Below are positions 33,788 through 42,215 of a stretch of 64,000 nt of DNA, piece by piece (the first letter of the stretch is position 1; each line of letters begins with the position of its first letter). The position numbers and the translations under genes are program-made. The notes under the pieces are model-generated. The model did no database searches, was not told the origin of the DNA, and was given only the letters and a program-made list of their open reading frames with translations. The stretch is from contig NZ_JAUHPW010000001.1 in assembly GCF_030418455.1 (NCBI RefSeq), positions 496,001 to 560,000 of the forward strand, in the 5' to 3' direction. The DNA comes from Demequina litoralis (GTDB lineage Bacteria > Actinomycetota > Actinomycetes > Actinomycetales > Demequinaceae).

Positions 33788-35602
33788 ATGAGCGAGTCGC
33801 CCCGCGCCGAGTCGATCACACCTCAGCTGATCCACAAGCCCGCGGACTACACCTTCACGTCGCTGCTGCGCGATCGCGTCGCCGAGGACCCCGACCGCGT
33901 CTTCGGCGAGTACAAGGACGAGTCGGGCGCGTGGGTGAAGGTCTCCCGCGCCCGCTTCCAGGAGGACGTCACCCGCGTCGCGAAGGGCCTGCTCGCGTAC
34001 GGCATCGCCCCCGCGCAGAGGGTCGGCCTCCAGGCCAACACGCGCTACGAGTGGGTCGTCGTCGACTTCGCGATCCAGGCCGCCGGCGCGATCACGGTGC
34101 CGGTGTACCCGAGCTCCTCGGCGCACCAGCTCGCGTGGATCCGCGAGGACGCGGACCTCGCGATGCTCATCGTCGAGAACGACACGATGGCCGCCGCCGC
34201 CCGCGAGATGGATGCGCCGCCGCGCCTGCTCGTCATCGACGGGGACGAGGAGCCCGCGCTCGACGTGCTCGCGGAGGCCGGCGCGATCGTCGACGACGGG
34301 ACGCTCGCGGACGCCCTCGTCGGCGTGCGCGCGGACGACGTCGCGACCATCGTCTACACCTCGGGCACCACGGGCCGTCCCAAGGGGGTCGCGCTCAGCC
34401 ACCGCGCGTTCGTCGAGCACGCGCTCAACGGCGCCGCGCACCCCGAGCTCGGAAGGCTCGCGCACGACGACGCGCGCATCCTCCTGTTCCTGCCCCTCGC
34501 CCACGTGCTCGCGCGTCACGTCGAGGTGCTGGCCCTGGCCTGCGAGGCCGTCATCGGCTTCGCGCCCACCCACAAGACCCTCGCCTCGGACCTGCAGACC
34601 TTCAAGCCCACGTGGCTCATGGCGGTCCCGCGCGTGCTCGAGACGTTCTACAACGTGATCGACGAGCGCACCGGCGGCGGCGTCAAGCAGAGGCTTTTCC
34701 GCTGGAGCGCGTTCGTCGCGCGCAAGGTCGACGAGGCGCGCGTGCGCCGCGGCCGCCACGGCATCGTGCTGCGCGCGCAGATGGCGATCGCGGACGCGCT
34801 GGTCCTCACCAAGGTGCGCCACGCCCTCGGCGGGAACCTCCGGCACATCGTGTGCGGCGGCGCCCGGCTCGTGCCCCGCGTGTCCCACTTCTACGGCGGC
34901 CTCGGCATCGCGGTGATGGAGGGATACGGCACCACCGAGCTCGCCGGCCCCATGACGGTCAACCCGCCGACCGACGTGCGCGTCGGCACCGTCGGCTACC
35001 CCTACCCCGGCGGCACCGTGCGCATCGCCGAGGACGGCGAGGTGCTCGCGCAGGGACCCAACCTCTTCTCGGGCTACTGGAGGAACCCGGAGGCGACCGC
35101 CGAGGTCATGACCGACGGCTGGTACCACACGGGAGACCTCGGCTCGATCGACGCGGACGGCTTCCTCAGCATCACGGGACGCAAGAAGGAGATCCTCGTG
35201 ACCGCGGGCGGCAAGAACGTCCAGCCCGCGAGCCTCGAGGACGCCATCCGCCCCTACGCCCTCATCCAGGAGGTCGTGGTGGTGGGCGACGGCAAGCCGT
35301 TCATCGGCGCGCTGCTGTCGCTCGACGAGACCATGCTGCCCGGCTGGCTGAGGTCCAAGGGCCTGCCGCTCATGTCCGCGGTCGAGGCCGCGAAGGACGC
35401 GACCGTCCGTGAGCACATCCAGCACATCGTCGACCAGGCGAACCTGCTGGTCTCGCGCGCCGAGGCGATCCGTGAGTGGCGCGTGCTGCCCCGCGAGCTG
35501 TCCGAGCGGTACGAGGAGATGTCCGCCTCGCTCAAGGTCCGCCGCCGCCAGGTGGAGGACCACTTCGCCGACATCATCGACGGGATCTACGCGAAGGTCT
35601 GA
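33788..35602 (+). CDS. Long-chain fatty acid-CoA ligase (AMP-forming)
   Basis: 604 aa, FadD15-like. ATP loop VYTSGTTGRPKGVALSH near 188-204, LPLAHVLARHVEVLAL, EGYGTTELAGPMTVNPP, then GWYHTGDLGSIDADGFLSIT and GRKKEILVTAGGKNVQPASL near the C-terminus. The long insert with RLFRWSAFVARKVDEARVRRG is characteristic of long-chain ligases. It would load fatty acids for beta-oxidation or lipid building. Start at 33788 fits the leaderless promoter. Divergent from PadR. Confidence 0.94.
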   Translation: MSESPRAESITPQLIHKPADYTFTSLLRDRVAEDPDRVFGEYKDESGAWVKVSRARFQEDVTRVAKGLLAYGIAPAQRVGLQANTRYEWVVVDFAIQAAGAITVPVYPSSSAHQLAWIREDADLAMLIVENDTMAAAAREMDAPPRLLVIDGDEEPALDVLAEAGAIVDDGTLADALVGVRADDVATIVYTSGTTGRPKGVALSHRAFVEHALNGAAHPELGRLAHDDARILLFLPLAHVLARHVEVLALACEAVIGFAPTHKTLASDLQTFKPTWLMAVPRVLETFYNVIDERTGGGVKQRLFRWSAFVARKVDEARVRRGRHGIVLRAQMAIADALVLTKVRHALGGNLRHIVCGGARLVPRVSHFYGGLGIAVMEGYGTTELAGPMTVNPPTDVRVGTVGYPYPGGTVRIAEDGEVLAQGPNLFSGYWRNPEATAEVMTDGWYHTGDLGSIDADGFLSITGRKKEILVTAGGKNVQPASLEDAIRPYALIQEVVVVGDGKPFIGALLSLDETMLPGWLRSKGLPLMSAVEAAKDATVREHIQHIVDQANLLVSRAEAIREWRVLPRELSERYEEMSASLKVRRRQVEDHFADIIDGIYAKV

Positions 35603-35670
35603 GCCTCCGTGACGCACCGCTACCTGCGGGGTTGATGGATACCGGACCGTCGGTGCACCACAATGGGCAC

Positions 35671-36900
35671 ATGACCGGCCCGGCCGACAACGCTGAGGTG
35701 CGCCGCACCAACATGGCGCTGGTCATGCGCGCGCTCGCGGCGCTGTCGCCCTGCTCACGCACCGACATCCGCGCGGCGACGGGCCTCGTCAGCGGCACCG
35801 TCTCGAGCATCGTCGACGACCTCGTCGCGCGCGGCCTCGTCGTGGAGACCGGCGAGACCGCCTCGAGCGGGGGCCGCGGACGGCCGCGCCGGGTCCTCCT
35901 TCTCGACCCGTCGCGCGTGGCTGTGGCGATCGTCCAGCTCACCGCGCAGGAGATCGTCGCGGAGGTGCGCGACCTCGCCGGCGAGCCGGTGTGGCACGAG
36001 CGCCGCGCGCACGCCATCCGCAGCGGCGAGCCCGGGGACGTCGTCGGCACGATCGCGGAGGCGATCAACGCGGCGCGCGCCGCCGCCGCGTCGCTCCCAA
36101 GCGCGTGGGAGGCGGCGATCGTGGTCGCCGTGCCGGCGCCGGTCGTGGCGGGCGCGACGATCGGCTCGGCGATCGAGTTCGGCATCGGCCGCACCGAGCT
36201 GCGCGAGGCCCTCACCGCACGGCTCGACAGGCCCGGCGACCCGATCATCATGAACGACGGCAGGCTGGGCGCGCTGGCCGAGCACGGCGACCGCGACCCC
36301 GAGGCGCCGCCGCACGCCATGGCGTACCTCAAAGGCGACAGCGGCATCGGCGGCGGGCTCGTCGTCGACGGCGAGCTGTATCTCGGCTCGCACCTCATGG
36401 CCGGCGAGTGCGGGCACATCTGCGTCGACCTCGCGGGTCCGGCGTGCGAGTGCGGCGCCCGTGGCTGCCTCACGCAGTACCTCGGGCTCGACGCGATCGT
36501 ACGGGCCGCCGGCCTCACCGGATTCGCCTCCGACAGCGACCGCGAGTCGGTCCTGGAGGCACTGGTGGGCCGCCTCGAGGAGCACGATGCACGGGCCGAG
36601 GCGGCGCTCGAGACCGCGGCGAGCGCGCTGGCCGCGGCGATCGGCACGATGAGCAACTACACCGACCTCGACCTCGTGGTGCTCGGAGGCTTCCTGCCAC
36701 GGCTCGAGCCGTGGCTCCGGCCCGCCGTCGAGCGCCTGATCGAGACCAGGGCGCGCCACATCCCCGAGTTCAACCCCCGCGTCGAGAACGCGCTGCACAG
36801 CGACGATGCGTCGCGCATCGGCGCGTGGATGCTCGGCCGGCAGGCGGTGCTGCGCGCCCCCGACGAGGTGCCGGTGCTCGACGTGTCGGCACGGCCGTAG
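35671..36900 (+). CDS. ROK-family transcriptional regulator (NagC/XylR type)
   Basis: 409 aa. N-terminal winged helix (RTDIRAATGLVSGTVSSIVD, DLVARGLVVETG) joined to a ROK sugar-binding domain with GDSGIGGGLVVDGELYLG, the zinc motif ECGHICVDLAGPACECGARG (C-x-C-G-x-x-G-C) and a late LVVLGGFLPRL. A sugar-responsive repressor. ATG at 35671 has a CACAAT -10-like box 6 nt ahead (leaderless); ATG at 35635 would add 12 residues. Located between an acyl-CoA ligase and a convergent secreted protein, its target is not evident. Confidence 0.88.
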   Translation: MTGPADNAEVRRTNMALVMRALAALSPCSRTDIRAATGLVSGTVSSIVDDLVARGLVVETGETASSGGRGRPRRVLLLDPSRVAVAIVQLTAQEIVAEVRDLAGEPVWHERRAHAIRSGEPGDVVGTIAEAINAARAAAASLPSAWEAAIVVAVPAPVVAGATIGSAIEFGIGRTELREALTARLDRPGDPIIMNDGRLGALAEHGDRDPEAPPHAMAYLKGDSGIGGGLVVDGELYLGSHLMAGECGHICVDLAGPACECGARGCLTQYLGLDAIVRAAGLTGFASDSDRESVLEALVGRLEEHDARAEAALETAASALAAAIGTMSNYTDLDLVVLGGFLPRLEPWLRPAVERLIETRARHIPEFNPRVENALHSDDASRIGAWMLGRQAVLRAPDEVPVLDVSARP

Positions 36901-36915
36901 GCTCCGCCGGAAGGC

Positions 36916-36988
36916 GGCGGCCGTCCGACGGTGGCCCGGCGCGACGCGGTCGGCACCGCATCGTCCCGGGCTCCGCCGGACGGCCGCC
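36916..36988. terminator. Long-range stem between convergent ROK regulator and secreted protein genes
   Basis: GGCGGCCGTCCG (36916-36927) pairs with CGGACGGCCGCC (36977-36988), 12 bp, loop 49 nt. A direct repeat GGCTCCGCCGGA at 36900 and 36969 surrounds it, and a GGACGATGCG copy (36957-36966, reverse) is in the loop. Confidence 0.5.
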
Positions 36989-37003
36989 CCTAGCGACCCC
37001 TCG

Positions 37004-39373
37004 TCACGCCACGACGAGCCCCGCGGTCGCGACCGCGAGCGCCTCGATCGCCCCCTCGACGTCGGCGTCGGTCGCGCCGGCGCCGCCCAGCACCGCCACC
37101 GCGGCGTCGTAGGCCGCGGTGAACGCCGCGTACGAGGACGCGGTGTAGGCACCGGGATCCACCCCGGCCGCCTCGTCGATCGCGTCCTGCAGCGCGGCCT
37201 TGTCGACGGCTGCCGTCGACGCCCGGACCGAGATCGAGACCGAGCCGATGCCGGAGATCGAGTCGTCGGTGGTCGACCTCGCGTACACGGCGAAGTAGGT
37301 CGACGCCTCGTTCCATGCGACGGTGAGCACGCCGTCCGCGGACACCGTGGTCCCGGGGCTGGACGCCCCGACGATGCCCCAGGTCACGTCGGGGTCGGTG
37401 ACGGTGAACTGCTGCGTCGCGCCCCGCTCGACGGGCTGGGTGAAGCGGGCACCGTGCGGGACGGGCTCCAGCCCGCGCCAGCCGCTCGCCTCCGTGTCCC
37501 GGAGGCTCTCCATCCACGACCACTTCTCGTGGGTGATCCAGTTGGTGGTGCCCCACGGGATGACGTAGCCGGGCAGAGCGGTGAGACCCGGGTCGGCGGT
37601 GGTCGGGTTCTTGAGCCCGCCGCCGGCGTAGGCCTTGGTGAAGGTGACGGTCTCGCCCTCCACCACCAGGTCGACCGTCTGGTCGGACCGGTTGGTGATG
37701 TACACCGAGTTGCCGATGAGCTGGACGTTGCGGTCCGCCACGCCGTTGCCGTCGAGGACGGCGGCCTCGGCCGGGTCGGCCGTGAGGAACGGCGTGCCGG
37801 CCGCGTCCTCGGCGTAGTACACCGCGGTCCCGTCGACCGTCGCCCCGAGCGTGTAGGTGACGTCGGCGATGATCTGCGAGGCCTCGGTGAGGTTCGCCAG
37901 GCCGTAGAACGAGTACGCCACCACGGTGCCGTCGACGCGCGTGCCGCCGCCGCCCTGCTGCGCCTCGTACGCGTACACGCTGGCGATGTCGTAGTCCGCG
38001 ACGAGGTCGGCGGCGTCGGGCACCTCGCCCTCGAGCGCGGTCGGGTCGACCGCGATCGACATCGAGCTGTAGACCGGCACGAACGCCCAGTTGACGTAGG
38101 TCACGGCGATCTGGGTCTCACCCGCCGAGGCGTCGACCACGTAGTCCACGCCGGGCTCGAGCGTCTTCTCGTCGCCGTACGCGCTGCGCATCGTGAGCGT
38201 GACGTCCTCCGCGGTGAGCGCCGAGGCGACGACGCCCTCCGGCCAGGTCACGTAGAAGTCGTCGGCCTCGTGGTCGACGAGGACCGGCTGGTCCCCCGCG
38301 CCCACCCATGTCCAGACGGGCGCCGCGGACGGTGCGGGCGCATCGTCCACCTTGTCCGCGAGGGGCGCGAGCACCGCCTCGACCGGCGTGCCGGCACCCG
38401 CCGCCTCCGCGTCGGGACCCGAGTAGTCCTGGCCGTAGATGTAGACATGGAGCGGGAACGTCTGCGAGGCGACGGGCAGCCCGTTGTACGTGATGCCGCT
38501 CACCTCGAGGTTGAAGGTGTAGCGGCCGCTGCCGTCGCCGCCCAGGCAGCTCCACTCGCGGCCGGAGTCGGTGTCGGTGATGAGGTAGTCGCCGGTGTCG
38601 ATCATGAGGTCGCCCTGGTCAAGCGTGTAGGCGAGCTCGCCGTCGACCCAGTCGGTGCCGAGCTCGGTCGCACCGAACGTGTACTCGGACGGGAAGTAGC
38701 CGTCGCCGTCGACGAGCGCGATCGTGGCGCCGCTCGTGTCGATCTTCCCGGCCTTGAGCCCGTCGAGGTCGAGCGCGATGGTGGCGCTGCTGTCGGATCC
38801 GTACTCGACCACGCCGTCGAGGTGCTCCTTGAGCGTGCTCTTGCTGTGCGTGAAGGCGCTGCCGAACAGGCTGCTGTCCACGCTGATCGCCGGGAGCGTG
38901 AAGCCGCCCACCTCGACCTGGACGGGCTCGTAGCCGCCCCCGCCCACCGTCATGGCGCCCGCCGGAGGCACCACGCCCAGCGTCCCCGAGCCGTTGGCGG
39001 TGAAGCCGTCGATCTCCGCGCCCGTCACCTTGAGCGTCAGGGTCCGCCCGTCGCCGCTCACCTTCGCGGTCGCGACACCGTCGGCATCGGTGAAGGCCGG
39101 GCTGCCGTCGGCGTTGACGATCCAGGTGGTCACGTCGGTGCCGGACGGGATCGCCCAGCGGGCGTCGCCCTGCGCCTTGAGGGTCACCACGGAGGATCCC
39201 CCGTTGGTGATGCTGAGCCCGGAGCCCTGGACGGCGAACGGCGCACCCGTCTCCTGCTTGCCCGGCGCGCCGGCCGCGGGGGCCGCTGCCACGCCGGCGA
39301 GCATCAGCGCCGCGGCGGCGCACGTCGCCGCCGCCGCGATGGGCCTCGTCCTGAGGCCGTGGATTCCTACCAT
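37004..39373 (-). CDS. Large exported protein with beta-rich domains and FIVAR-like C-terminus
   Basis: 789 aa, not recognised as a whole. A Sec signal (AAAATCAAAALMLAGVAAAP, cleavage near residue 36) is followed by Ig-like, Asp/Gly/Thr-rich beta segments (SITNGGSSVVTLKAQGDARW, WAFVPVYSSMSIAVDP, TAYAGG-type motifs), a WGTTNWITHEKWSWMESLRD tract, a Big-like DGVLTVAWNEAST strand, and about 70 C-terminal residues of helical FIVAR type (AALQDAIDEAAGVDPGAY, VEGAIEALAVATAGLVV). No LPXTG or membrane helix at the end, so it is secreted or held by its domains. ATG at 39373 has AAGGAGG. It lies 2 bp after a truncated esterase gene. Perhaps an adhesin or glycan-binding accessory protein; this is guesswork. 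Confidence 0.8.
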   Translation of the reverse strand: MVGIHGLRTRPIAAAATCAAAALMLAGVAAAPAAGAPGKQETGAPFAVQGSGLSITNGGSSVVTLKAQGDARWAIPSGTDVTTWIVNADGSPAFTDADGVATAKVSGDGRTLTLKVTGAEIDGFTANGSGTLGVVPPAGAMTVGGGGYEPVQVEVGGFTLPAISVDSSLFGSAFTHSKSTLKEHLDGVVEYGSDSSATIALDLDGLKAGKIDTSGATIALVDGDGYFPSEYTFGATELGTDWVDGELAYTLDQGDLMIDTGDYLITDTDSGREWSCLGGDGSGRYTFNLEVSGITYNGLPVASQTFPLHVYIYGQDYSGPDAEAAGAGTPVEAVLAPLADKVDDAPAPSAAPVWTWVGAGDQPVLVDHEADDFYVTWPEGVVASALTAEDVTLTMRSAYGDEKTLEPGVDYVVDASAGETQIAVTYVNWAFVPVYSSMSIAVDPTALEGEVPDAADLVADYDIASVYAYEAQQGGGGTRVDGTVVAYSFYGLANLTEASQIIADVTYTLGATVDGTAVYYAEDAAGTPFLTADPAEAAVLDGNGVADRNVQLIGNSVYITNRSDQTVDLVVEGETVTFTKAYAGGGLKNPTTADPGLTALPGYVIPWGTTNWITHEKWSWMESLRDTEASGWRGLEPVPHGARFTQPVERGATQQFTVTDPDVTWGIVGASSPGTTVSADGVLTVAWNEASTYFAVYARSTTDDSISGIGSVSISVRASTAAVDKAALQDAIDEAAGVDPGAYTASSYAAFTAAYDAAVAVLGGAGATDADVEGAIEALAVATAGLVVA

Positions 39374-39375
39374 GG

Positions 39376-39912
39376 TCAGTCCTCCTTGACTGGTTCCGCC
39401 TCGGCGTCCGCCGAGGAAGCTGGGGGGCGCTCGCCCCGACGGGCGCGATCGGCGAGGGACGCGGACGGCCCCCCGACCTCGATCGCGGCGGGGTCGACGC
39501 CCAGCGCGGCGGCGTGCCGACGGATCCACCGGACGGCCGCGCGGACGTCGTCGGCCCGCGCCGGCGCGCCGCGGTCGCCGGACGGCCGGTAGTCGATCGA
39601 TGCGATCGCGACGCCCGCCGCGACCAGCCGCCCCGCCTCCGACACCGCCGCGAGCAGGTCGTGCAGCAGCCGCCGGGACCCGAGCTGCGACGCGCCGTCG
39701 TGGATCCACACGATCGCCGGCACGCGCGCCGCCGCGCCGACCGGCGTGAAGAGGTCGAGCTCGAGGGGGCGGCTGCCGGCCGGGGCGGAGTACACGGCCC
39801 CGAGCCGCGCGACGGCCGTGCGGGAGATCTCCACGGGCGTCGGCAGCACCGCCACGGGGAGCGCCGCCGCAGGCATCCTGGGGCCCGGAGGGGCCGTCAC
39901 GTCATCGTGCAC
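39376..39912 (-). CDS. Truncated alpha/beta-hydrolase esterase
   Basis: 178 aa, about half the length of the BD-FAE/carboxylesterase family it resembles. Seen: LELDLFTPVGAAARVPAIVW, a degenerate oxyanion loop WIHDGASQLGS (normally HGGG), VAIASIDYRPSGDRGAPARA, and DDVRAAVRWIRRHAAALGVD leading to EVGGPSASLADRARR, where the G-x-S-x-G nucleophile elbow has lost its pattern. Nothing follows that could supply the acid and His. It then ends in a polar tail and stops 2 bp before the large secreted protein. I read it as a decayed or repurposed N-terminal fragment. No signal peptide. GTG start at 39912 is tentative. Confidence 0.6.
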   Translation of the reverse strand: MHDDVTAPPGPRMPAAALPVAVLPTPVEISRTAVARLGAVYSAPAGSRPLELDLFTPVGAAARVPAIVWIHDGASQLGSRRLLHDLLAAVSEAGRLVAAGVAIASIDYRPSGDRGAPARADDVRAAVRWIRRHAAALGVDPAAIEVGGPSASLADRARRGERPPASSADAEAEPVKED

Positions 39913-39937
39913 GACTCCGATCTTGGGCGCTTCCCGC

Positions 39938-39968
39938 CATATAAGTCAATAGTCAGCATTAATCACGT
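39938..39968 (-). promoter_or_regulatory. AT-rich promoter region before the esterase fragment/secreted protein unit
   Basis: About 30 bp that are far richer in A/T than anything nearby, carrying TGACTAT and TGACTTA as a 7-bp-spaced direct repeat when read on the minus strand. Likely a promoter or regulator site for the two genes transcribed leftward. Confidence 0.4.
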
Positions 39969-40009
39969 TCGCCCGCCGGCGGCCGGCGCTCGTCAACTCC
40001 CCACCCGCG

Positions 40010-40984
40010 TCAGCGCTCGCATACCGTCCCGTCGCCGTCGCCGTCGCGGTACCAGCCGTACTCCTCGTCCTCGCCCCGGACGTACGGGCCGTAGCCCGCG
40101 TCGAGCGCCTTCGCACAGGACGAGAAGCGCGGGTCGGTGGACGATGCGGCGGTCGCCGTGGGCGACGGGGTCGCCTCGCCCGTCGCGACCGGCACGGACG
40201 GATCCACCACGACGTCGAGGTCGTCACCGCGGGCCGGCAGCCCCTGCCCTGGGCACGTGTCGAGCACGAGCAGCATCGCGTCGAGCTCGGCCTGCGTGAC
40301 CCACACGCCGTAGGCGGCCTTCACCGCGATCTGGCGCGCGACGTAGTCGCAGCGGAACGCCGTGCTCGACGGCAGCCACGACGCGGCGTCCGCGTCACCC
40401 TTCTGGCGGTTCGCGCCCGCGTCGACCGGCTCGAGGTTGAGCGGGTCGTTCGCGAACTCGACCCGCGTCTCCTCGTCCCACGCGAAGGCGCCCTTCTGCC
40501 ACGCGTCCGACAGCGCCACGATGTGGTCGATGTCGACCTCGCTCGCTCCCCCGCGCTGGAAGCGGATCTCCGTCGCGGTGTACGGGTCCGCGAGAGTGCC
40601 CGCGAGCACGATGCAGTCGCCCTGCATCTCGACGTCCGTGAGGCGCAGCGCCAGCATGTCGTTGCGCGCGTCGCAGCCGTTGCCGTCCGTGTCCTGCCAC
40701 CCGTCGCCGAACTCGTCGCGGTCGTAGCCCGTCTTGGGCGCCCGCCCCTTGACCGTGAGCTGCAGCGCCGCCGCGTACGCGTCACCGTGGGACGGGCGCG
40801 GGGTGCTCTCCTGGGCGGTCGCCTCGGTCGGCGCGACCGTCGGGGCCGCCGTGACCGTGGACGATGCGGCCGGGGCCGGATCGCCGACCGGCGACACCGT
40901 GCCCGTCGGGGTCGAGCACGCGGCGACCGCGAGGGTCGTGGCCGCGACGACGGCGAGCAGGCGGGCGGAGGTGTGGAGGCGCAT
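40010..40984 (-). CDS. Lipoprotein HNH nuclease with Excalibur domain
   Basis: 324 aa. Lipobox LAVAACS puts Cys23 at the membrane surface. After a Thr/Pro/Ala linker comes a DUF1524/GmrSD-type HNH fold: EVDIDHIVALSDAWQKGA with the catalytic DHI, NDPLNLEPVDAGANRQKGDA and WLPSS. At the C-terminus YRDGDGDGTVCE is an Excalibur calcium loop. It is probably an extracellular DNase fixed to the envelope. Two of the linkers (PAASST and TAASST) are encoded by GGACGATGCG copies. Start ATG at 40984; a CGCATCGTTCC near-copy overlaps it. Confidence 0.88.
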   Translation of the reverse strand: MRLHTSARLLAVVAATTLAVAACSTPTGTVSPVGDPAPAASSTVTAAPTVAPTEATAQESTPRPSHGDAYAAALQLTVKGRAPKTGYDRDEFGDGWQDTDGNGCDARNDMLALRLTDVEMQGDCIVLAGTLADPYTATEIRFQRGGASEVDIDHIVALSDAWQKGAFAWDEETRVEFANDPLNLEPVDAGANRQKGDADAASWLPSSTAFRCDYVARQIAVKAAYGVWVTQAELDAMLLVLDTCPGQGLPARGDDLDVVVDPSVPVATGEATPSPTATAASSTDPRFSSCAKALDAGYGPYVRGEDEEYGWYRDGDGDGTVCER

Positions 40985-41129
40985 CGTTCCCTCGGTCGGA
41001 GATGGGGCCCGTCAACGCTACCGCCACACCCCGATCGAACGGCCGAACGACACTGACCTACCCATGAGGGGTGGAGATCAGCGGGAGGCGACCACCATCT
41101 GCCCATGCCGGGCTGGCGAGGCGGCAGGA

Positions 41130-42182
41130 CTACGGCCGCAGCATCACCTTGATCGCGGTGCGCTCGTCCATCGCACGGTACGCCTGCGCGGCCTCCTCGA
41201 GCGGGAGCTCGAGGTCGAAGACGCGGCCGGGCTGGATGCGGCCGTCGAGCACCTCGGGCAGCAGCTCGTCGATGTAGCCGCGCACCGGCGCGACGCCGCC
41301 GCGGACGCCCACGTTGGTGTTGAACATCTGCCGCACGGGCAGCTCGGGTCCGCCGTTGGGCACGCCCACGAAGCCCACCTGGCCGCCCGGGCGCGCCGAT
41401 CGCAGCGCCTGGTCCATCGACTCCTTGGTGCCCACGCATTCGAGCACGATGTCCGGGCCGATGCCGTCGAACATCTCCTTGAGGCGCGCGATTCCGGCGT
41501 CGCCGCGCTCGGGGACCACGTCGGTCGCGCCGAACTCGCGCGCGAGCGCCTGGCGGGGCTCGTGACGGGACATCGCGACGATGCGGGAGGCGCCCAGGCG
41601 CTTCGCCGCGATGATCGCGCACAGGCCGACGGCCCCATCGCCGACGACCGCGACGGTCGAGCCCTCGGTCACGCCGGCGGAGACGGCAGCGTGGTGGCCG
41701 GTGCCCATGACGTCGGAGAGCGTGAGGAGGCCCGGGATCAGCGCATCGTCCGGCAGGCCGCCGGGCACGACGGCGAGCGTGCCGTCGGCCATCGGGACGC
41801 GCACGCGCTCGCCCTGGCCGCCGTCCGCGAAGCCGAGCCCCTCCGTCGCGCTGCCCCACCAGCCGCCGTGCCGGCAGTGCACCGTCATGCCGTTGCGGCA
41901 GTTCAGGCAGGTGCTGTCGCACTGGTAGAAGGGCGCGATGACGAAGTCTCCGCGGCGCACGTGCTCGACGGCGTCGCCCACCTCCTCGACCACGCCGACG
42001 AACTCGTGGCCGATGCGCTTGGGCACCGCGACCTCGGTGATGCCGCGGTACGGCCACAGGTCCGAGCCGCACACGCATGCGGCCACCACGCGCACGATCG
42101 CGTCGCGCCCGGTCGACAGCACCGGGTCCGGGACGTCCTCGACGCGGATGTCCCGCTCGCCGTGGATGATCGTGGCGCGCAT
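41130..42182 (-). CDS. Zinc-dependent alcohol dehydrogenase (MDR family)
   Basis: 350 aa. Catalytic zinc ligands ACVCGSDLWPYRG (Cys38) and KRIGHEFVGVV (His), structural-zinc cysteines in QCDSTCLNCRNGMTVHC, and the Rossmann segment VAVVGDGAVGLCAIIAAKRL. NAD(P) oxidation of an alcohol or polyol; HCRHGGWWG and the layout resemble the threonine/sorbitol dehydrogenase-like branch. ATG at 42182 with GGAGGCA upstream. It is 33 bp downstream of the O-antigen-ligase gene on the same strand and may be co-transcribed by chance. Confidence 0.9.
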   Translation of the reverse strand: MRATIIHGERDIRVEDVPDPVLSTGRDAIVRVVAACVCGSDLWPYRGITEVAVPKRIGHEFVGVVEEVGDAVEHVRRGDFVIAPFYQCDSTCLNCRNGMTVHCRHGGWWGSATEGLGFADGGQGERVRVPMADGTLAVVPGGLPDDALIPGLLTLSDVMGTGHHAAVSAGVTEGSTVAVVGDGAVGLCAIIAAKRLGASRIVAMSRHEPRQALAREFGATDVVPERGDAGIARLKEMFDGIGPDIVLECVGTKESMDQALRSARPGGQVGFVGVPNGGPELPVRQMFNTNVGVRGGVAPVRGYIDELLPEVLDGRIQPGRVFDLELPLEEAAQAYRAMDERTAIKVMLRP

Positions 42183-42215
42183 GCTGCCTCCTGGGGTCGG
42201 TGGGGAAGCCCGACC

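Noticed and set aside
36916..36988. Riboregulator or small RNA gene between the ROK regulator and secreted protein
   Set aside because: Only a long-range stem and short direct repeat are visible in 103 bp; a terminator is the simpler reading.
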